Assembly (NCBI GenBank): GCA_036924285.1
Contig: JAYKYS010000009.1
Coordinates: 4,774,001 to 4,838,000 of the forward strand
DNA length: 64,000 bases
DNA from: Asterella californica
Lineage: Eukaryota > Streptophyta > Marchantiopsida > Marchantiales > Aytoniaceae
Direction of reading: 5' to 3'
The position numbers and the translations under genes are program-made. The notes beneath the pieces were generated by a model. That model was given only the letters and a program-made list of their open reading frames with translations. It had not been told where the DNA came from and did not search any database. This document shows positions 38,159-46,767 of the stretch, one piece after another (position 1 is the first letter of the stretch; each line of letters opens with the position of its first letter).

Positions 38159-38934
38159 TGTCAAGTTGCGAGTCTTTCTTGGGGAGGGCGGACCTCCTGA
38201 CTGTGACCGATCAGAGAAAAATGACCTGAAAGGAAAATAGGTTGCTGCTGACGATGAGATCTCACAACACTGCTCCTTGTGCTCACCAATTACAAAACAA
38301 ACACTCAAATACACAGATAGATCTCTCAAGATTCAATTAACTTTATTACAGTGTCGTCTGCATCACCAGTTTCTCCAACTGTACAGAAAATCTCTCTCTT
38401 CCTCTCCTGCGCACCTCTCTTCACCCGTCAAGCCAAAAGTCTACCCAGTACGTCTCAATCCAAACTTAATAGAGAAATTCAGGCCCCTGAATCTTATTCC
38501 TCTCTTTGCCTCAGCTGAAGCTCTCAGAGATTTGATCCAGCGTCGATCAAAAAGTCCTCTCTAGATTTTCAGTCTCTCTCAATAAAACTGCCTCCTGAGA
38601 GTAATTTCTCCTCAGAACAGTTTATTTGACAGCGTCCAAGCTTAAAACTCCTGCTCCTCTCCCTACGATGATCTCTCAATTCAATCTGTCTCCAATTTGA
38701 TCTTTCCCCAGCTTCTTAGCTTCTCCTGCGTGTTCCACTTCAGCTCTCTCCGAAAAAACATTCCTTTCCAAAACTCTGTCCTCCCGATCCCAAGTCGCCG
38801 CAGGTATTTTACCTAAAAGTAAAGGCCCCAGCTTAAGCTGCCCCCCTGCTGTCCTTATCAGCGCAGTCACTTATCAGAAGCAGGACCTTAGCTAAGCTGC
38901 CCCCCCTCTTAAACTCTAATTCTCCTCCTTCCGC

Positions 38935-39540
38935 CTCCGCTGTAATCTTCCGCTTCAAGCTTCCGCGATAATCTTCAGCTTCCGCTGTAGTTTTCCGCTT
39001 CCGCTGTAATATTCCGCTTCAAGCTTCCGCGGTAATCTTCCGCTTCCGCTGTAGTTTTCCGCTTCCGCTGTAATATTCCGCTTCAAGCTTCCGCGATAAT
39101 CTTCCGCTTCCGCTGTAGTTTTCCGCTTCCGCTGTAATATTCCGCTTCAAGCTTCCGCGGTAATCTTTCGCTTCCGCTGTAGTTTTCCGCTTCCGCTGTA
39201 ATCTTCCGCTTCAAGCTTCCGCGGTAATCTTCCGCTTCCGCTGTAGTTTTCCGCTTCCGCTGTAGTCTTCCGCTTCAAGCTTCCGCGGTAATCTTCCGCT
39301 TCCGCTGTAGTTTTCCGCTTCCGCTGTAATCTTCCGCTTCAAGCTTCTGTTGTAATCTTCCGCTTCCATTGTAGTTTTCCGCTTCCACTGTAATATTCCG
39401 CTTCAAGCTTCCGCGGTAATCTTCCGCTTCCGCTGTAATATTCCGCTTCAAGCTTCCGCGGGAATCTTCTGCTTCCGCTGTAATCTTCCGCTTCAGTTTT
39501 CTGTTGTAATCTTCCGCTTCCACTGTAATCTTTCGCTTTA
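38935..39540. repeat. 64-bp tandem array inside the element B LTR (left copy)
   Basis: Units begin CTTCAAGCTTCCGCG at 38,953, 39,017, 39,081, 39,145, 39,209 and 39,273, exactly 64 bp apart; later units are shorter or altered. Each unit is itself built from repeats of TTCCGCT. Because 64 is not a multiple of 3, the open frames across it change frame at each unit and are not genes. Confidence 0.9.
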
Positions 39541-39638
39541 ATTTTAAGGCCCCATCTAAAGCTGCTCCTCTGCTGTCCTTATGCGTACATAATATTCAGC
39601 AAAAGTTTCCCGTGCCCTCGATGCCATCTTGATGCCAC

Positions 39639-39844
39639 CCTGAATATACTACAAGCCATCCAATGTAGGCCGAAGCCCCAACACTTATGAGGCTGCCCCA
39701 CAGGGCTTACAGCCCCCCCATATGCGCACCAGGTATCTCCCATAGTATATTCAGGATGGCATGCGGAGGCTTAGGCCAGGAAGCCCACGATTAAGGGAGA
39801 TACCGGTCTCCCGCCCCTAGATATGCAGGACGTAGCTGCATATC
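39639..39844. promoter_or_regulatory. Hairpin-rich block in the element B LTR (left copy)
   Basis: Three inverted repeats lie in a row: CCTGAATATACTA (39,639-39,651) with TAGTATATTCAGG (39,743-39,755); GGGAGA (39,795-39,800) with TCTCCC (39,807-39,812); and GATATGCAG (39,820-39,828) with CTGCATATC (39,836-39,844). The loop of the first holds a GGCTTCGGCC mini-hairpin on the - strand. The role is unknown; an RNA structure for packaging or dimerisation is one guess. Confidence 0.6.
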
Positions 39845-40460
39845 CAACATAGACTCCCTTCCAGGAGGCCAACATGCCGGAATAGGAACCAGAGGCCAGG
39901 GGGGATTGATCCTGAGACCACTTCCCTCCTAGGCAGGCGCCCTATCACTAGGATGGCCTTTGGTTCCGTTCAAGAAGGTAAAAACTTTTGTACACATGTT
40001 TTCCTGAAGAAATTTTCCTGTAAAGTCTTTACTAGCCTTTCCTACGCTAACTTCTCTATACAACTCCGTTTTTAATGAACAAGGAGTCAAAACTATAGTA
40101 TTCATGAACACCTACACACCCATGCTATCAGATTCTGAGTTCGAGTCACGAGCCAGAACCGACTGATTTCCCTCTTTCACATATTTCACAGCCTAAAACT
40201 CGTACTAACTATTGCTTAAAACACTTTCTATCAAAACTAGAAGCATGAGGCCGCTCTCCTCGTCGAGCTTTGCATTCTGACGTCTTTCGACTCCCTTAGG
40301 GGTGATATTCCAACCCAAGCTAGGGGGCAGCTTGTCAAGCATAGCCCCAGCTTAGCTCCTGCCTAGCTTGTTAAGCTGCAGGGCAGCTTCCTTTACACAA
40401 TATAGAAAAAGAATCTCTCTGCAATACTTTTCACTGTATAGACCTATGTACAATACGACA

Positions 40461-40478
40461 TTCACCCCTTCCAAACCT
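40461..40478 (-). promoter_or_regulatory. Polypurine tract of element B
   Basis: On - the sequence reads AGGTTTGGAAGGGGTGAA and abuts the start of the 3' LTR. A purine run in this position primes plus-strand synthesis in LTR elements. Confidence 0.75.
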
Positions 40479-40505
40479 GCACATCCTCTGGTATGTGCCA
40501 ATCCG

Positions 40506-43500
40506 TCACCGATCCTCGTGGTCCTCCAAATTGTCTTCGCTCTCTTCGACCGTCTCAGAAAGGTCTTCATTTGCTCCTGTCTGCTCTGAACTTAAGAACT
40601 CAGCTAGCTCCACATTCTCCCCTCTCTTCTTGAATAATTTCACTCGTTTCCCAGCAACTGGAAGCCTTAAAGGCGTGCCATCTAGCTCTTGCAAGGAATA
40701 GGTAGCATTCTGATGTACACCAGAGACAAGGTACGGGCCAAACCACCTTCTCGAAAACTTTCGAATTGTAGAGTGTTGGTTCTCCAATGTACTGTCGTAT
40801 ACCAACACCCAGTCTCCAACTTGTATCGGTTTTGGTCGAAGTCTATGAGTCTTATCAAACCTCTCCTTGTTTCCAAGTCGAGCCGCCTTCAGCCGTCGCT
40901 GCGCTTCAGCGAGATCCTCCTCTCTGCATTCTAGCTGTCTGATTCGTAGTGAGAGAAGCTGCACACGGTTCACATTGTCCTCCCATGGCAAGATAGCCCA
41001 AGTAGGAAAGTCTTCTTCTGCCGGCATCATCGGTTTCTGTCCTAGCATTAACTCAACAGGCATGTACCCTGTAGTAGAACAATGAGTTGTTCTATCTGCC
41101 CATAAAGCAAAAGGGAGTAACCTAGGCCACTCTCTATGCTTACCATCACACGCTTTCACCAAAGCCTGAACTATTGATGGATGTCCTCGTTCACTCTTGC
41201 CAATCCCCTCTGGATTCATCGCAGTAGTAAGCTTGAGCTTCACACCATATCGAGCAAAAAACTCTTTCGCTTCCGTACCACGTAGTTCTCCCCTATCTGC
41301 ACGTAGCCTTCCTACAGACCCATATCTACAAATAATATCTTCAAGAACAAACTTACATATCCCCTCTGTGGTCTTCGTCCTCAGCGCTCGCCCTTCTACA
41401 AAGTTGGAGAGATCCTCACGAGCCAGAACCAAATATCGCATGCCCCATAACCCCAGAGGCATTACCACCAAGTCGAGAACCCACTGAAAGTGAATGCAAG
41501 GCGGATAAGTTGGCACGAGACCGTCTCTATACCGCATCTTCGAATAGAACTGGCAGTGTAAGCAAGAACTGACGTAGTTCATCACATCCTGGTACAGACC
41601 TTTCCACCAATACCTTTCCTTCAACTTGACGTAGGTAGCCCAAATCCCTCGATGTCCGGCCCACAAAGTATCATGGAACTCCTTCATCAGTTGCTGCTTA
41701 GTCTGCAGATCGTCCACTACTCGTATGAACATCCCATCTCTCCTCTGTGGCCGTCTCCAAAGATACCCATCATGCAGAAGATAGTTGTAAGCTTGTTTCC
41801 TTATCTCTCTGAACTCTACTTTGCTCCATCTCTCTTGCCTCTCCAACAAGCTCAGATAATACCCTATATCACGAAGTCTACCTGTGTAAAGCTCCTCTCT
41901 AAACATCAACGGCTCCAAGTTTGTAGCCCGTCGATTAACATGACACTGAGCATCCTTTCTCTCCTCTTCCTCAGCTTCTGAAATCATGACATCCTCGTCT
42001 ACAAATCTAGCTCTTGATAACATGTCTGCGACCATATTCTCCTTTCCTTTTATATGCTTCAGCTCTGGATTCAAACTTCTAATATAGGCAATCCAACGTA
42101 ACATCGCTATGTCTGGCGTGTTACAGTTGGATATCATGCCTAGTAGAGGTAGACAATCCGTTTCTAGAACTACATGAGCACCAATCAAAAACTCACGGTC
42201 TGTCTTCATCGCTGTCATCGCTCCCCACAACTCACGCTTCACCTGAGGATAATCTCGTTGCCTGTCTGTCAAGATCTTAGCTCCAAACCTAGAGGTAAAC
42301 CGCATACCATCCGCATCATCTTGACCTATTGCCCAGCCAATCGCCTTTGGACTAGTATCTACTGTGACCATGACAGGTCTCCCACATCCGTAGTCTACTC
42401 TTCTTAGAACAGGTGGAGACTGTAGAGCCTCCTTCAGCCTATTCATAGCTTCTCGATGGACTGAGGTCCATGCAAACCTCTTACCCTTCCTCAATAATGC
42501 ATACAAAGGCTCAGCAACATGGGCATAATGAGGAATGGATAAACGATAAAATACACAAGCACCTAGAAAACGTCGAACCTCCGTGATGTTCTTACAGTCT
42601 GCCATCCTAGCTATAGCTTCAACCTTCTCTGGGTTTGGTCGCCTTCCAAAAGCACCACACAGATGTCCAACCACTAAAATCTCAGACACACCAAACTTGG
42701 ACTTAGCTCCTGACAGGGTGAGATGCACCTCCTCCAGTCGAGTCAAGATACGTTCTACATCCCTGATATGGTCTGTAACAAACCTTCTACATCCATTTGC
42801 AAGTACTGCTTCATCCTTGTCTTCAACCGCGCAACCCTTTATAGGAATATCATCTAGAAATGGAATGGTAACATCAGGCACAAACTCCCTTAGTACCTTA
42901 TGCATCGCATTCTGCATATGAGCCACCGAGTTTGTCGCTCCTTGCGGAAGAGTACACATCCGCATCAATCCCAGGGGCGTACGCATAGTAGTTAAATCTC
43001 TACTCTCCACAGCCAGCTGGAACTGATCATAACCAGAATATAGATCTCCTATCGAATAAATAGCTCTCTCTGCAAATGCCTCTGCTACCTCTTCAATCAC
43101 AGGACCCGTCCCAACGTTACGTATGGTTACGTTATTCGCAGGCTGTAAGTCTTGAATAAAACGCAAAGCTCCTGACTTCTTGGGTACAGTGAACCACCTG
43201 CTAGAATATGGCCCCATAGACGGCTCAAGTATCCCCATCTGTACCTTCTCTTTCAACAACTCGATGAGCTTAGGCAACAAAGCACGAGGAACTGGGATCG
43301 GTTTCAAGTCCCAAGGCACATGAGGGATTGTGAATATAACCATAGGCGCTATAACCTTTGGGTCCACACAACCTATCTCCTCTGCTGAAAAAGAGAACGC
43401 TTTACCATGCTTCACTATCATCTGTTCAAACACTGCCTTCTCGTCCTCAGTCAAGAAATCACCCCCTCCTATCTGGAGCTCCTTCAATGTCTCCTCAATA

Positions 43501-44057
43501 AACTGGTGTCCTACTCGCCTATGATCACGCAAAATAGGCTCAGTCCCCACTAGCTGTACTTGCTGCTGGGAGTTAGCAGGTAGTTGAGCTGCTACCGGTC
43601 TTACCTTTCTCAGTACGGATTTGTACTTCGCATGGACATCTGCTTCCTGAGGGAGCGCACACCAACAACTTGCTTCTCTCCCTTCATTATTCTGCATTGG
43701 ATGAGGAAAGAACTGCACGTATGTAGCAATCTCCCCATATATGCGTCGAGAGTGGATAGGGATCACCACCACACTATTTCCCCCCTCCATCAATCTACTC
43801 ACATTATCTAACCAACCGACAACTGACTGTACAGACATAAACTCTTCAAACAACCCAGAAACCACTTCGTCTTCAGGTAGAACTCCTACACGCCACAACT
43901 CTGATACCTGTTTCACCACCCATCTTTTTGTATTTTTCTCCATATCTTCAACTCTTGTAAATCGACTCCACCCATCTGCCTCAAACATCAGCAATCCAGA
44001 CTGCCAACTCTGTACACCACACTTGTCTCCAGACTTTTGTACATGTTTCGCTTCCAA
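40506..44057 (-). CDS. Element B pol: reverse transcriptase, RNase H, integrase
   Basis: This is a 1183-codon open frame. RT: RFIQDLQPANN, YSIGDLYSGYDQFQ, TLPQGATNS and the catalytic FLDDIPIKG (Asp codons about residues 402-403). RNase H: TVDTSPKAIGWAIG, DYPQVKRELWG, LETDCLPLLGM and ENMVADMLSRA. Integrase: zinc finger with HDTLWAGH and CLHC, catalytic Asp near 862 (VLDLVV), Asp near 921 (RADRGE) and Glu near 956 (SERGH), then a GPY-type WFGPYLVSG module; no chromodomain. There is no ATG at the beginning. The frame is open upstream into the gag ORF and lies in the -1 frame relative to it, which fits expression by frameshifting as a Gag-Pol fusion. No stop or frameshift interrupts it. Confidence 0.92.
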   Translation of the reverse strand: MEAKHVQKSGDKCGVQSWQSGLLMFEADGWSRFTRVEDMEKNTKRWVVKQVSELWRVGVLPEDEVVSGLFEEFMSVQSVVGWLDNVSRLMEGGNSVVVIPIHSRRIYGEIATYVQFFPHPMQNNEGREASCWCALPQEADVHAKYKSVLRKVRPVAAQLPANSQQQVQLVGTEPILRDHRRVGHQFIEETLKELQIGGGDFLTEDEKAVFEQMIVKHGKAFSFSAEEIGCVDPKVIAPMVIFTIPHVPWDLKPIPVPRALLPKLIELLKEKVQMGILEPSMGPYSSRWFTVPKKSGALRFIQDLQPANNVTIRNVGTGPVIEEVAEAFAERAIYSIGDLYSGYDQFQLAVESRDLTTMRTPLGLMRMCTLPQGATNSVAHMQNAMHKVLREFVPDVTIPFLDDIPIKGCAVEDKDEAVLANGCRRFVTDHIRDVERILTRLEEVHLTLSGAKSKFGVSEILVVGHLCGAFGRRPNPEKVEAIARMADCKNITEVRRFLGACVFYRLSIPHYAHVAEPLYALLRKGKRFAWTSVHREAMNRLKEALQSPPVLRRVDYGCGRPVMVTVDTSPKAIGWAIGQDDADGMRFTSRFGAKILTDRQRDYPQVKRELWGAMTAMKTDREFLIGAHVVLETDCLPLLGMISNCNTPDIAMLRWIAYIRSLNPELKHIKGKENMVADMLSRARFVDEDVMISEAEEEERKDAQCHVNRRATNLEPLMFREELYTGRLRDIGYYLSLLERQERWSKVEFREIRKQAYNYLLHDGYLWRRPQRRDGMFIRVVDDLQTKQQLMKEFHDTLWAGHRGIWATYVKLKERYWWKGLYQDVMNYVSSCLHCQFYSKMRYRDGLVPTYPPCIHFQWVLDLVVMPLGLWGMRYLVLAREDLSNFVEGRALRTKTTEGICKFVLEDIICRYGSVGRLRADRGELRGTEAKEFFARYGVKLKLTTAMNPEGIGKSERGHPSIVQALVKACDGKHREWPRLLPFALWADRTTHCSTTGYMPVELMLGQKPMMPAEEDFPTWAILPWEDNVNRVQLLSLRIRQLECREEDLAEAQRRLKAARLGNKERFDKTHRLRPKPIQVGDWVLVYDSTLENQHSTIRKFSRRWFGPYLVSGVHQNATYSLQELDGTPLRLPVAGKRVKLFKKRGENVELAEFLSSEQTGANEDLSETVEESEDNLEDHEDR

Positions 44058-44063
44058 TCCTAA

Positions 44064-44129
44064 CGGGACCTCAACAGTAGGTTCTACACCCCTGTCTTCC
44101 CGCTCTACAGGAGTGGACTGTGAAAACCC
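44064..44129 (-). promoter_or_regulatory. Predicted -1 ribosomal frameshift signal between gag-PR and pol of element B
   Basis: On the - strand the heptamer GGGTTTT (44,129-44,123) is in the gag phase G GGT TTT, the canonical X XXY YYZ form. After an 8-base spacer, ACTCCTGT (44,114-44,107) pairs with ACAGGGGT (44,095-44,088) around an 11-base loop. CGGGA in that loop (44,102-44,098) can pair with TCCCG at 44,068-44,064 to make an H-type pseudoknot. The gag stop TAG (44,107-44,105) lies in the first stem/loop. Slipping -1 enters the pol frame with no stop. Confidence 0.8.
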
Positions 44130-46705
44130 TTACATCTCTTCGTCTGAGAATCTCTAAGGGTTTGTCGGTTCCGTTCATGTCTTGAACGAACCGTTAAAAA
44201 CTGTACTGAGTACTTGTCATCAGGACTCCGAACTCTGGCATAATGAGACCCATCGTTCATCACCTTTGTCTCCATTCGAACAGCGGTGATGTATGGTTGG
44301 CCCAGTATGACAGGATAGGAGGCAGACGACTGTACAAAGAAATGCTGATCAACCTCTACATCTCCAATCTTCACACGCATATTAGGACAAGCTCCGTATA
44401 ACTCACCCTTCTGATTATTTGCAGCTCGAAGCACCCAACCATGATTCCTTTCGATTGGCCACTGCCCCTTCTCATACACCTCTTTGGAAATGATATTGAT
44501 CTCCGACCCGTGATCCACAAGTGCAGGTACTGGCTCAGAAAGTCCCCCAAGTCGAACCTGCGTCTCAGTTGTCGCTCTTGCCCAGTGCTTCTCCTTGAAA
44601 TCGCTGTCTACGCCTGACCTTTCCTCTTCAAACTCTTCATCTTCATTCTCAATAACAGCTGGACCAGCAACCCATGCCTCATACTTATCATCTTTGAACT
44701 GATCAACACCAATAGCATCTACTGCTCCAACCATCTGACTACTTACTTGTTCAGTCAATATCTGTCTCTTTCTCTTCATGATGTCTATTATCAACTCATG
44801 AAACTCTCTCTTTGCGATACCAAGCACTTCACGAAGAGTAAACTCAACTCTAGCATCCAAAATGCGTTGTTCTAAGACAGCACGCAAGTCTGTTGTTGTT
44901 TCTATGTCTGCCGCTAACTTGTAAGCTGGAGCTTTCCCCTTTTCCTGTGCTGTAAACCTTTTCCCCCGCACTCTATCCGCAGCAGTAGGCTCCTGTGGTA
45001 AATCATGTACACCTTCCATAGGGTCTACTGTAGGTGGTGGGGCTGTAGAGGTAGAAGGTAGATCCTCTGCAGCAGGAAATCTACCAGCTGGTACAGTTGG
45101 TGATGGTTCTGCTGCTCTCCTCCTCGTAACCCTCCTACGGTCACTGTCCTCTGGTACCCCTGCATCTAAATCAGAAGCATCCCGTCTTCTCTTGTCTTCC
45201 ACCATGGCATCCTGTTCACCACTTGTCTCTAAAAACGCTCGAATAGAAATTGCATCTACTGGGTCCCTCCATCCAGTAGCTCTCCTAATGCTTTCTGCAC
45301 CTCTCTTCATCATTTCAACTGAAACCTCATTAGCCTGCTCAACCATAGTTGGATTAGAGCGCACCTCAACCTTCCCAGTATAGACATCAGCCTCTGCAGA
45401 ACCCGCAGTCATCGCTGTAGTATTCACGCCAGTAAGTGCTGGAAGAGAACTCCTCATTCCTCCTCTCCCAAAATATGTGTTCAGAGGCTGCCCCGTGGCA
45501 GTTAAATACAACCTGTTATTCTGATAGTTGACTACGCCCTCTCGCAAGGCAACCGCCAAGTCTTGACAGTCTGCTCTGAGATGATCTGGACTGTCGCACC
45601 AAATACATCTCCTGGTAAAGGTTCCTCCTATAGGTCGAGCACCTGGTGCAACTGGTCGTTGGTCTCTCCTCAGGTCTGCCATCTCAACCCTCAAATCTCT
45701 CAGCTGTTGAGTGAGTTCTTCTATCAAGTTATGTTGATTTCGATTCTCAACAGGTCGCTGCTGCTGTCTAGGTCCTCTCTGTGCTGGATTAGGTACTACA
45801 GGCGCTTGAGGTACCACTATAGGTGCTTGGGGAACCACTATAGGTGCCTGAGGAACCACTATAGGTGCCTGTGATATTGTAGGAGGAGCTACATGAACTG
45901 GAGGAGCTACTCTCTGCTGCTCTGGTAAGGTTTCTAGCTGTAACACCATCCTACCACGACGTTGCCTAGCAAGGGTAGATACTGCTTCTTCCACTCTCCT
46001 CCAATCAGATGTAACTCCCCCTTCAGTCCCTCGATCAGCCAACATGAAACAAAGCCTATCTGCTGTGAACTCATCCAGAGCCCCCAAGAACAACTCCGTC
46101 TTCCTAGCATCCAGCGTCAACTTCTCTAGACCAGAAAGCTGAGAGTATCTCTTCTCAAACTCACGAATTACCTCATTCAATCCCATGGAACGTCCAGGCT
46201 GACGCTCTATCCAGTCCATGAGAGTTCTTCTGGTGACTCTTTCAGAGTCCTCTTCTAGAAACTCTTCTCTCAATGCACGCTCAAACAAAGTCCACCCACC
46301 TAGATGTCTTCTCTGTAAATTTCTCACCTTCTCTCTCAGTTCAGGGACAACAGTCAACTCAAAGCTCAGAATTACCTCAACTTCAGGTGCCCTGACCAAC
46401 TCCATCTCACCCACATACTCCCGTAGGTACCTAGTAACATCTCTTCCATCAAATCGTCCACACCGACCAACAATTGCTTGTAATGCTCTTGTGGACTTCT
46501 GCTCAGCTCCCCCAATTGCAGGCTGCTGCTGAATCAAGGCAGCCAACGCCTGAAGAATCTGAGACGTGTCTACAGCAGGCTGTGTTGTTGCTGTTGGAAC
46601 CGCTGTAGGTCCTCCTTGAGAGCCAATTCCATCTTGACCAGGAGTCCCTTGAACAGGAGCACCTTGAGCAGCAGCTACACCTTGTACGGCAGCATTGTGA
46701 TCCAT
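44105..46705 (-). CDS. Element B gag-protease polyprotein
   Basis: This is an 866-codon frame starting at a true ATG (46,705-46,703) about 60 bases after the LTR. A Gln/Ala/Pro-rich N-terminus is followed by a capsid-like helical region (RYLREYVGEMELV, ERALREEFLEEDSERV, residues about 90-260). Next come PQAPIVV-type tandem repeats (near 280-305), a single CCHC knuckle CIWCDSPDHLRADC (about 368-381), a long variable linker and an aspartic protease (VDHGSEINIISK near 729, VILGQPY further on). The active-site triplet is D-H-G rather than the usual D-S/T-G. The protease is upstream of the frameshift, so it would be made with every Gag. The ORF is intact. Confidence 0.9.
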   Translation of the reverse strand: MDHNAAVQGVAAAQGAPVQGTPGQDGIGSQGGPTAVPTATTQPAVDTSQILQALAALIQQQPAIGGAEQKSTRALQAIVGRCGRFDGRDVTRYLREYVGEMELVRAPEVEVILSFELTVVPELREKVRNLQRRHLGGWTLFERALREEFLEEDSERVTRRTLMDWIERQPGRSMGLNEVIREFEKRYSQLSGLEKLTLDARKTELFLGALDEFTADRLCFMLADRGTEGGVTSDWRRVEEAVSTLARQRRGRMVLQLETLPEQQRVAPPVHVAPPTISQAPIVVPQAPIVVPQAPIVVPQAPVVPNPAQRGPRQQQRPVENRNQHNLIEELTQQLRDLRVEMADLRRDQRPVAPGARPIGGTFTRRCIWCDSPDHLRADCQDLAVALREGVVNYQNNRLYLTATGQPLNTYFGRGGMRSSLPALTGVNTTAMTAGSAEADVYTGKVEVRSNPTMVEQANEVSVEMMKRGAESIRRATGWRDPVDAISIRAFLETSGEQDAMVEDKRRRDASDLDAGVPEDSDRRRVTRRRAAEPSPTVPAGRFPAAEDLPSTSTAPPPTVDPMEGVHDLPQEPTAADRVRGKRFTAQEKGKAPAYKLAADIETTTDLRAVLEQRILDARVEFTLREVLGIAKREFHELIIDIMKRKRQILTEQVSSQMVGAVDAIGVDQFKDDKYEAWVAGPAVIENEDEEFEEERSGVDSDFKEKHWARATTETQVRLGGLSEPVPALVDHGSEINIISKEVYEKGQWPIERNHGWVLRAANNQKGELYGACPNMRVKIGDVEVDQHFFVQSSASYPVILGQPYITAVRMETKVMNDGSHYARVRSPDDKYSVQFLTVRSRHERNRQTLRDSQTKRCKGFHSPLL

Positions 46706-46747
46706 CTTCTCAATTCAGTCAATTCTCCAAATCAATCACCCCAATAG

Positions 46748-46765
46748 CTCTCAGTGGAAGCACCA
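46748..46765 (-). promoter_or_regulatory. Primer binding site of element B
   Basis: On - the sequence TGGTGCTTCCACTGAGAG lies two bases after the 5' LTR end. It starts with TGG as expected for pairing with a tRNA CCA end. I did not identify the tRNA. Confidence 0.65.
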
Positions 46766-46767
46766 GA

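Larger units (their letters stand above)
38159..40460 (-). repeat. Element B 3' LTR (left copy)
   Basis: On + it begins TGTCAAGTTGCGAG and ends CAATACGACA; on - it therefore starts TGTCG and ends GACA. It is 2302 bp. It contains a 64-bp tandem array and a hairpin-rich block (both listed). AATAAAG on the - strand near 38,341-38,346 could serve as a poly(A) signal. Short open frames in it are not credible genes. Confidence 0.9.

Noticed and set aside
39275..39523. 82-codon - strand frame across the 64-bp array
   Set aside because: It is a by-product of the tandem repeat; unit length is not a multiple of three, so no repeat protein is encoded.
38935..39540. Possible CRISPR-like array
   Set aside because: The units are contiguous with no unique spacers and lie inside an LTR of a plant retrotransposon.
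39560..40160. Hammerhead ribozyme (retrozyme-like) in the B LTR
   Set aside because: The block is hairpin-rich, but I did not find the CTGATGA and GAAA core in a suitable arrangement on either strand.
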